The translations under genes and the position numbers were made by a program. Positions 1-5,430 of a DNA stretch of 5,430 bases are shown piece after piece. A model generated the notes under the pieces. That model worked only from the letters and a program-made list of their open reading frames with translations. It did not search any database and was not told the origin of the DNA. Source of the stretch: Gemmatimonadota bacterium (GTDB taxonomy: Bacteria > Gemmatimonadota > Gemmatimonadetes > Gemmatimonadales > GWC2-71-9). Every line of letters starts with the position of its first letter. Position 1 is the first letter of the stretch. Location: contig JAOUIC010000148.1 of NCBI GenBank assembly GCA_029884275.1, forward strand, positions 1 through 5,430. Reading direction: 5' to 3'.

Positions 1-2
1 TG

Positions 3-2339
3 GGCGTCATTTTCGGTCTCGCCAACGGCGGCCTGATGCTCGCGATCGGGCTGACCCTCATCGGGGCCTGCCACCTGCCTGTCACGTTCCGGATGCGGGT
101 GGCCCTGCTGCTGGCTCTCGGCGTCGCGCTGGCGGCGGTGCGCGCGGGTGCCGTGCCATGGCAACTGCCGATGGTCGTCTGGCCGGTCCTCGGGTCGATG
201 TTCATGTTCCGGCTGATCGCCTACATGTACGACCTGCGGCACGGGAATGCCCCGCCTGGGCTGGCCCAGCGGTTGTCGTACTTCTTCATGCTCCCGAACG
301 TGGTCTTCCCGCTGTTCCCCGTGGTGGACCCCAGCACCTACCATCGGCGGTACTATGACGAGGCGGCACCCGCGCTCTATCAACGGGGCGTCGCCTGGAT
401 GCTCCGGGGCGCTCTGCACCTCCTGGCGTACCGGTTCATCTACCAGCGCCTGACACTGGCACCGAGCGAGGTTGCGGACACCGCCGACCTGGCCCAGTAC
501 ATGGTGACCACGTTCGGGCTCTACCTCCGAGTCTCGGGGCAGTTCCACCTGATCATCGGCATGCTCCATCTCTTCGGCCACCGTCTGCCGGAAACCCACC
601 GGGCCTACTTCCTCTCGTCCAGCTTCACCGATTTCTGGCGCCGGATCAACATCTACTGGAAGGATTTCATCCAGAAGGTGGTCTTCTTCCCGGTCTTCTT
701 CCGGCTTCGCGGGCGGGGCGAGGTGCCGGGCCTGGCAATCGCGACGCTGGTGGCTTTCTTCGCCACCTGGGTGTTTCACTCCTATCAGTGGTTCTGGATT
801 CTCGGCAAGCCGTTGATCACCGCGCCGGACATCCTGTTCTGGTCGGTGCTGGCCGTGCTGGTGCTCATCAACTCGCTGATCGAGCGGAAGCGGGGCCGGA
901 TCCGCAAGCTGGACGACCGGGGCTTCTCCGCCAGTGAAGCACTGTCACTCGGCATCCGCACCGCCGGGACGTTCCTCGCGCTGACGGTGCTCTGGACCAT
1001 CTGGACCAGCGCGTCGACGGCGGAGTGGGTCTCCCTCTTCTCGGTGGTCGAGTGGAGCTCGCCACACTTCTACCTGCTGCTCGCCGGCCTGTTGGTCGCG
1101 GCGGTGCTGGTGGCCGGGGCGGCGCGCTACTTCTCCGACCAGACCGTCCGCCTCGGGGAAACCGGGGCCGGGCAGTTCGGGCGACAGGCTGGCCTGGCCG
1201 GCGCGGGGATCGCAGGGCTGCTGCTCGTGGCGCACCCGGCATTCACCTCGCGAATGCCGCTTGAATCGCAGGCCGTGCTCAGGAGCCTTCGGTCCGGCGA
1301 CCTGAGCGCGCGCGACGCGGAGCGGCTGCAGCGCGGGTATTACGAGAATCTCATCGGCGTCAACGCGCTCAACAGCCAGCTGTGGGAGGTGTACGCGCAG
1401 CGGCCAGACGACTGGCAGTTCATCGCCGAGACCCCCGCCGGCCGCAACAGTGGCGACTTTCTCGAGAAGGAACTCGTGCCCGGGGCCGAGATCCTGTGGC
1501 ACGGCGCGCCGTTCCGGGTGAATCGCTGGGGCATGCGCGACCGCGACTACGAGCGCACCCCGCCGCCGAATACCCGGCGGATCGCGGTGTTCGGCGCATC
1601 CTACACCATCGGTTCCGGCGTGGGTGACGGCAAGAACTGGGAGTCGCTGGTCGAGGACCGCCTCAATCGGGAGCGCGCCCCCGGCGCGGCGGCGGTCGAG
1701 ATCCTCAACTTCGCGGTGCCCGGCTACACCGCGATCCAGAGCCTCCGGCTGCTGGACATCCGAGCCCTGGAGTTCGCCCCGAACGTTGTCTGGCTCGTGA
1801 CCTACCCGGACGAGTCACTGGACATCGTGCACCACATCGTCAAGATGGTCCGCAGCGGCGTGCCGCTCCCTTATCCCCGGCTCGATCACGTGGTGGCTGA
1901 GGCCGGTGTCACGCCGGACCTGACCGAGGAGGAGGCCAAGCGCCGGCTGCTGCCCCTTCACCGGGACCTGCTGGCGTGGACCTATGGCGAGGTCGTGGCC
2001 CGGTGCCGCGCGCGCGGCATCCGGCCGGTCTGGATCTTCCTGCCGGCGACGCGGGCAGTGCGGGGGGAAGATCCGCTCCCGTGGATGATGCAGCTCGCGG
2101 CGGACTCAGGGTTCGCCACGGCGGAACTGGCCACCGTCTACGACGGCTATCGGCAGGAGGAGATCATCGTGGCCCCCTACGATTTCCATCCCAACGAGAA
2201 GGGCCACCGGATCATCGCCGACCGGCTGTATCAGCAGCTCGCTCCGCGGCCGGAGCTGGTTGGCGCACCGGACCCGGGCCAGCCGGCCGCATCACACGGC
2301 ATTCCCCCAGCACCGGCGGCACCGCCGGATGGAGACTGA
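3..2339 (+). CDS. MBOAT-family membrane acyltransferase fused to C-terminal SGNH domain (5' partial)
   Basis: Likely transfers an acyl or aminoacyl group from a cytoplasmic donor to an extracytoplasmic glycan. The frame is open to the left edge; the first ATG (position 36) has no good ribosome site and the hydrophobic stretch already runs before it, so the true start is probably upstream. Numbering from that ATG: residues 1-400 hold about ten hydrophobic segments. FWRRINIYWKDF (200-211) matches the DltB/AlgI FWRRWH signature, with N205 at the polar position, and H248 in WVFHSYQW is the probable MBOAT catalytic histidine. A last membrane segment (about 385-400) should place the rest outside. 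A linker (405-510) contains GYY (434-436). The SGNH domain starts near 510: G-A-S with S522 as nucleophile, G563 in NFAVPGY as block II, and D716/H718 in DFHPNEKGH as the Asp/His pair. Block III (GxND) is replaced by TYPDE (589-593). The last 30 residues are Pro/Ala-rich. Fold assignment is firm; the substrate is inferred from neighbours. O-acetylation is the main alternative. Confidence 0.85.
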   Translation, partial: GVIFGLANGGLMLAIGLTLIGACHLPVTFRMRVALLLALGVALAAVRAGAVPWQLPMVVWPVLGSMFMFRLIAYMYDLRHGNAPPGLAQRLSYFFMLPNVVFPLFPVVDPSTYHRRYYDEAAPALYQRGVAWMLRGALHLLAYRFIYQRLTLAPSEVADTADLAQYMVTTFGLYLRVSGQFHLIIGMLHLFGHRLPETHRAYFLSSSFTDFWRRINIYWKDFIQKVVFFPVFFRLRGRGEVPGLAIATLVAFFATWVFHSYQWFWILGKPLITAPDILFWSVLAVLVLINSLIERKRGRIRKLDDRGFSASEALSLGIRTAGTFLALTVLWTIWTSASTAEWVSLFSVVEWSSPHFYLLLAGLLVAAVLVAGAARYFSDQTVRLGETGAGQFGRQAGLAGAGIAGLLLVAHPAFTSRMPLESQAVLRSLRSGDLSARDAERLQRGYYENLIGVNALNSQLWEVYAQRPDDWQFIAETPAGRNSGDFLEKELVPGAEILWHGAPFRVNRWGMRDRDYERTPPPNTRRIAVFGASYTIGSGVGDGKNWESLVEDRLNRERAPGAAAVEILNFAVPGYTAIQSLRLLDIRALEFAPNVVWLVTYPDESLDIVHHIVKMVRSGVPLPYPRLDHVVAEAGVTPDLTEEEAKRRLLPLHRDLLAWTYGEVVARCRARGIRPVWIFLPATRAVRGEDPLPWMMQLAADSGFATAELATVYDGYRQEEIIVAPYDFHPNEKGHRIIADRLYQQLAPRPELVGAPDPGQPAASHGIPPAPAAPPDGD
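2331..2334 (+). promoter_or_regulatory. Ribosome binding site of the carrier protein gene
   Basis: GGAG lies 8 bases before the ATG at 2343 and inside the last codons of the MBOAT-SGNH gene, whose stop ends 3 bases before that ATG. This supports the start and suggests coupled translation. Confidence 0.6.
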
Positions 2340-2342
2340 TTC

Positions 2343-2597
2343 ATGACCGACGTCGTCCCCGCGGTGAAGCAGTATGTCCTCGACCAGTACCTGCCGGGCG
2401 AGAACCCGGCGAACCTGACGCTCACCACGCCACTGGTTTCGGGTGGGATCCTCGACTCGCTGGCGATCCTCGATCTGGTGGCCTACCTGGAGAAGACCTT
2501 CGGGATCGAACTCGAGGCCCACGAGGTGGACCGCGACCGGCTCGATACCCTCGAGCGGATCGCGGCGCTCGTGAACGGGAAGCTCGGCCGGTCCTGA
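2343..2597 (+). CDS. Acyl/aminoacyl carrier protein (phosphopantetheine-binding, DltC-like)
   Basis: Small 84-residue carrier protein of usual length for the ACP/PCP family. The phosphopantetheine attachment site is S39 in GGILDSLAILDL (34-45), followed by the typical recognition helix and the LEKTFGIEL stretch. The C-terminal part (DRLDTLERIAALVNGKL) fits the last helix. The thiol arm would be added by a phosphopantetheinyl transferase encoded elsewhere; none is in the window. It sits 3 bases after the MBOAT-SGNH gene and 1 base before the adenylation enzyme gene, so it most likely carries the residue activated by that enzyme and delivers it to the MBOAT at the inner face of the membrane, as DltC does. 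The start is set by the GGAG at 2331-2334. A fatty-acid or polyketide role is less likely because no such genes are next to it. Family is certain; cargo is inferred. Confidence 0.92.
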   Translation: MTDVVPAVKQYVLDQYLPGENPANLTLTTPLVSGGILDSLAILDLVAYLEKTFGIELEAHEVDRDRLDTLERIAALVNGKLGRS

Positions 2598-2598
2598 G

Positions 2599-4188
2599 AT
2601 GGACCAGGTGCCCCTGCTTCACCGGTTCCTCGACGCCGTCAGGCGCTACCCCGATTCAGTGGCGGTGCGCGAGCCTGGCGGTGCCGAGATCTGCTACCGG
2701 GATCTCGACGCGCTCACCGGGCAGGTCCGTGACTTCCTGATCGGCCGCGGGGTCTCGCCCGGCGACCGGGTCGCGATCTACCTGCCCAAGACCATCGATG
2801 CGGTCGCAAGCCTGCTTGGTGTGCTGCGGGCCGGGGCGGCGTACGTGCCGGTCGATCCGGGCTCCCCCGCCTGGCGCGCCGCATACATCCTGCATGATTG
2901 CGCCGTGCGCCTGGTGATCGCGGACCGGTCGTTTCTCGCCGGCCTCGAGCCCGAGCTCGAGGCCCTGGGCGCCTCCCCCGCGGTGCTCGCGGTGGACGAG
3001 CCCGGCGCGGCTCAGGGACTGACGGCGGCCATCGAGCGGGTCGGCGAACTGCCGACCACGACCGACGCCGGCGTTCCCCCCGAGGCCGTCGCCTATATCC
3101 TCTACACCTCCGGCTCCACCGGAAAACCCAAGGGGGTGACGATTTCGCATGAAGCCGCCCTCGCGTTCGTGGTGTGGTGCGCCCGCCGCTTCTCCCCTAC
3201 GGCCGACGACCGGTTCTCGTCCCACGCTCCCTTCCATTTCGATCTGTCGGTGCTCGACCTCTACGTCCCGCTGCATCATGGAGCGTCGGTGGTCCTCATC
3301 GGCGAGGAACTGGGAAAGGACCCGCAGAAGCTGGCCCAGCTGATCGCTACCGAGCGGCTCACGGTCTGGTACTCCACACCCTCGATCCTCAACATGCTGG
3401 TGCAGTACGGGCATCTCGAGCGCCATGATCTCGGCGCGCTCCGCCTGGTGCTGTTCGCCGGCGAAGTCTTCCCCCTGCCGCAGTTCCGGGCCCTGAAGGC
3501 GCTGGTGCCGCGTCCGCGATACCACAATCTCTACGGTCCGACCGAGACCAACGTCTGTACTGCCTACGAGGTTCCCGACACCGTACCGGACGATCGCACG
3601 GAGCCGTTCCCCATCGGATGGCCCTGCGAGCACTACCTGGCGAGGGTGGTCGACGGTGAGGGGAGGGTCGTGCCACGCGGCGCCGAGGGCGAGCTGCTGA
3701 TCAGCGGGGTCGGCGTGATGTCTGACTACTGGAACCTCCCCGACCGGAACGCCGCCGCATTCCTGGTGGACCCCGATGGCGTCCGCTGGTACCGGACTGG
3801 TGACCTCGTGGTCGAGGAGCCGGACGGCTGCCTGATCTTCCACGGCCGGGCCGACCGCATGGTGAAGCGGCGTGGCTACCGGATCGAGCTGGGAGAGATC
3901 GAGGCGGGGCTGGCCCGGCACCCCGGTGTGGGCGAGGTCGCAGTCGTCGCCGCCGCGGACGAGCATGCCGGTATCCGTATCACCGCGTTCCTGAGTCCGG
4001 CAGCCGAGGAGCGACCCTCGCTGATCGCACTGAAGCAGTTCGCCGTGCAGGTCCTGCCTCGGTACATGGCTCCCGATGCCTACCTGTGGCTGGAGGCGAT
4101 TCCCCGAACTTCGACCGACAAGACCGACTACCAGCGACTCAAGCAACTCGCGTCTCCTGGCGGCGCCGCGGCTCCGGCGGCCCGGTGA
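2599..4188 (+). CDS. Stand-alone amino-acid adenylation enzyme (DltA / prolyl-AMP ligase type)
   Basis: Member of the ANL superfamily: activates a carboxylic acid with ATP and loads it on the carrier protein. Length (529) fits a single A domain with no fused carrier or condensation domain. Core motifs seen: A3 YTSGSTGKPKG (169-179), A4 FHFDLSVLDLY (212-222), A5 NLYGPTETN (310-318), A7 YRTGDL (398-403), A8 GRADRMVKRRGYRIELGE (416-433), and the A10 lysine K508 in TSTDKTDY. Aligned by eye to PheA, the specificity residues are D215, L216, L219, Y258, L285, A287, L311, V319, C320 and K508. D215 is the usual contact for an alpha-amino group, so an amino acid substrate is likely. The code matches, from memory, the L-proline code of PltF/RedM. 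DltA has Cys where A287 stands, so D-alanine is not the first choice. The start ATG is one base after the carrier gene stop; no strong ribosome site is near (GGGAAG at 2577-2582 is distant), so coupling is likely. Fold and reaction are secure; substrate is tentative. Confidence 0.9.
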   Translation: MDQVPLLHRFLDAVRRYPDSVAVREPGGAEICYRDLDALTGQVRDFLIGRGVSPGDRVAIYLPKTIDAVASLLGVLRAGAAYVPVDPGSPAWRAAYILHDCAVRLVIADRSFLAGLEPELEALGASPAVLAVDEPGAAQGLTAAIERVGELPTTTDAGVPPEAVAYILYTSGSTGKPKGVTISHEAALAFVVWCARRFSPTADDRFSSHAPFHFDLSVLDLYVPLHHGASVVLIGEELGKDPQKLAQLIATERLTVWYSTPSILNMLVQYGHLERHDLGALRLVLFAGEVFPLPQFRALKALVPRPRYHNLYGPTETNVCTAYEVPDTVPDDRTEPFPIGWPCEHYLARVVDGEGRVVPRGAEGELLISGVGVMSDYWNLPDRNAAAFLVDPDGVRWYRTGDLVVEEPDGCLIFHGRADRMVKRRGYRIELGEIEAGLARHPGVGEVAVVAAADEHAGIRITAFLSPAAEERPSLIALKQFAVQVLPRYMAPDAYLWLEAIPRTSTDKTDYQRLKQLASPGGAAAPAAR

Positions 4189-4203
4189 GTCGCACCACGG
4201 CGG

Positions 4204-4239
4204 CAGGGCGGTGATGGTCGTGGGGCCGTCAGGGCGGTG
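4204..4239 (+). repeat. 10-base direct repeat in the gap between adenylation enzyme and flippase genes
   Basis: CAGGGCGGTG occurs at 4204-4213 and again at 4230-4239, 26 bases apart, in a 57-base gap (4189-4245) that is the only intergenic space of note in the window. The second copy includes the likely ribosome site of the flippase gene. It may be a local duplication without function. No promoter or terminator is evident in the gap. Confidence 0.35.
4231..4234 (+). promoter_or_regulatory. Probable ribosome binding site of the flippase gene
   Basis: AGGG lies 11 bases before the ATG at 4246, a somewhat long but usable spacing. It favours ATG 4246 over the in-frame GTG at 4237, which would be only 2 bases from this site. 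Confidence 0.4.
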
Positions 4240-4245
4240 CCTCGG

Positions 4246-5430
4246 ATGAGCGTCAACCGCAGGTTCGCCGCGCTCGGCCTCGGCGAGGCCGTCGCCCGGC
4301 TGGTGGGGTTTGCTGCCACCGTCTGGGCGATTCGCGCATTGGGGGCCTCGACCTACGGACTCATCGGGGTTGCGGCCGCGGTCACCCTCTACGGCAATCG
4401 GATCGCCGACCTTGGCTTCGACTTGGGCCTCGGGGTGCGGGAGATCGCCGCCGACAGGGCGTTCCTCGCCCGGGTGACTCCCTCGGTGCTGGGACTCCGG
4501 CTGCTGATCTCGGCCGGCCTGGCCGCGGTACTCGCCCTGGTCGGACTCTTCATCCTGCCTCAACCGGACGGCGCCATCCTGGCTGTCTACGGACTCACGC
4601 TGTTCGCCGTGGGGGCGAGCACGCGCTGGATCCACCTTGGGGCCGACCGAAGCCGAACGGCGGCGATGTCGCTGGCCGGCGGCCAGCTGCTGATGGCGGC
4701 GCTGGTGGTGGCCACGGTGCGGGGACCCGGGGACGTGGCGGCCATGGCGGGAGCGCAGGTGGCCGGAGATCTTCTCGCCGCCCTGCTTCTGGTGCTTGCG
4801 CTCGGCGGTGCGGGACGGGCGTTGCCGATCTCGCTCGACTGGGGCGTCTTGCGCCCCCTGCTGCCGCGGGCCTGGGCACTGGTCGGAAGCGCGCTGCTCG
4901 GCATCCTGATCTACAACGCCGGCCTGCTGTTCTTGCGTGCCACCCACGGGAGCTCGGCGGTCGGGTATTACGCCGCCGGCTACACCCTCGTCACTTTCTT
5001 CCTGAACCTGGGGATCGCCTACAACCTCAGCCTGCTCCCGTCCCTGACTCGACTCCACGGCTCACCTGCCGAACTCACGGCGCTGTACCACACCTCCATC
5101 GCGCAGGTCTTCGCGGTCGGCATCCCCGCTGCCGTCGGTGGGTCGCTCCTCGCCGGCCGGATCACCGGCCTGCTCTTCGGGGCAGGGTACGCCGCCAGCG
5201 CGGTGCCGTTTGCGCTCCTCGTCTGGTCCATCCCGCTCAATCTCCTTCGCGACGTCCCCCTCATGGCCCTGCTCTCCCACGAGGGAGAACGGTGGGTGCT
5301 GCGGGTGACGTTCTGGTCGGCGGTGCTGAGCCTCGCCCTCAATCTCGCGCTTATCCCGCCGCTCGGGACCACCGGTGCCGCGCTGGCCACGATTGTCACC
5401 GAGGCGGTCCGGATGGGGCTGGCGGCAGCG
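4246..5430 (+). CDS. Wzx/RfbX-type oligosaccharide flippase (3' partial)
   Basis: Open reading frame of 395 codons with no stop before the right edge. The product is very hydrophobic, with roughly eleven membrane-spanning stretches in the visible part; family members are commonly 400-500 residues with 12-14, so most of the protein is here. The N-terminal region has the family pattern: RALGASTYGL (30-39) followed by ADLGFDLGLGVREIA (54-68), like the LG-x-x-x-YG and DLG...VREIA signatures of polysaccharide flippases. A second typical feature is GYYAAGYTLV around residues 242-251, just after a YNAGLLFLRA helix. It would move lipid-linked oligosaccharide units across the inner membrane. It follows the adenylation enzyme gene by 57 bases in the same direction, which suggests that the glycan it exports may be the acceptor of the acyl group handled by the first three genes. 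A lipid II (MurJ-like) role is less likely from the motifs and context. ATG 4246 was chosen for its ribosome site; GTG 4237 is the alternative. Confidence 0.87.
   Translation, partial: MSVNRRFAALGLGEAVARLVGFAATVWAIRALGASTYGLIGVAAAVTLYGNRIADLGFDLGLGVREIAADRAFLARVTPSVLGLRLLISAGLAAVLALVGLFILPQPDGAILAVYGLTLFAVGASTRWIHLGADRSRTAAMSLAGGQLLMAALVVATVRGPGDVAAMAGAQVAGDLLAALLLVLALGGAGRALPISLDWGVLRPLLPRAWALVGSALLGILIYNAGLLFLRATHGSSAVGYYAAGYTLVTFFLNLGIAYNLSLLPSLTRLHGSPAELTALYHTSIAQVFAVGIPAAVGGSLLAGRITGLLFGAGYAASAVPFALLVWSIPLNLLRDVPLMALLSHEGERWVLRVTFWSAVLSLALNLALIPPLGTTGAALATIVTEAVRMGLAAA

Noticed and set aside
1976..2740. 254-residue + strand open frame overlapping the SGNH end, the carrier gene and the start of the ligase gene.
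   Set aside because: It is out of frame with three genes that have clear motifs, is Arg/Gly/Pro-rich, and has no family signature.
2599..4188. Naming the ligase, carrier and MBOAT as true dltA, dltC and dltB.
   Set aside because: Motifs show the same families, but the specificity residues differ from DltA, the gene order and fusion differ from the dlt operon, and a flippase follows; the symbols would imply D-alanylation of teichoic acid, which is not supported.
4195..4223. Possible hairpin CCACG / CGTGG in the gap before the flippase gene.
   Set aside because: The stem is only 5 base pairs with a 19-base loop and no T-run follows, so it does not look like a terminator.
4214..4249. Tiny open frame (MVVGPSGRCLG) whose TGA overlaps the flippase ATG as ATGA.
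   Set aside because: It could be a coupling leader, but it has only 11 codons, no convincing ribosome site and no support beyond the overlap.
2656..5058. 800-residue open frame on the minus strand across the adenylation enzyme and flippase genes.
   Set aside because: It is antisense to two well-supported genes, its composition is low-complexity (Gly, Arg, Gln, His, Glu) with no recognisable motif or membrane segment, and long antisense frames are common in GC-rich DNA.

Overview
The window is GC-rich bacterial DNA with strong G/C preference at third codon positions. All four genes lie on the + strand and are tightly packed, as in an operon. The gene types point to a cell-surface polysaccharide locus: a membrane acyltransferase fused to an SGNH domain, a carrier protein, an adenylating enzyme and a Wzx-type flippase. 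A high-GC bacterium is clear, but the sequence does not fix the phylum.

Layout: (1) positions 3-2339, a large MBOAT + SGNH fusion protein, probably cut at its N-terminus by the window edge; (2) 2343-2597, an 84-residue acyl/aminoacyl carrier protein; (3) 2599-4188, a 529-residue stand-alone amino-acid adenylation enzyme related to DltA and to the prolyl-AMP ligases; (4) a 57-base gap; (5) 4246-5430, a Wzx/RfbX-type oligosaccharide flippase running off the right edge. The gaps between the first three genes are 3 bases and 1 base, so they are probably translationally coupled. No promoter, terminator, RNA gene, insertion sequence or CRISPR array was seen.

Inferred system: the first three genes carry the parts of the Gram-positive Dlt machinery (DltA ligase, DltC carrier, DltB MBOAT, DltD SGNH-like protein), but the DltB-like and DltD-like parts are one polypeptide and a flippase follows. 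The adenylating enzyme would activate an amino acid and load it on the carrier. The MBOAT part would pass it across the membrane, and the outward-facing SGNH domain would place it on a glycan, perhaps the one moved by the flippase. The specificity residues read from the adenylating enzyme are D-L-L-Y-L-A-L-V-C-K, which by memory is the L-proline code of PltF/RedM-type enzymes, and the cysteine tied to D-alanine selection in DltA is an alanine here. The window may therefore encode a Dlt-like pathway that decorates a surface polysaccharide with proline or a proline-derived acyl group. This is a hypothesis from motif reading only.
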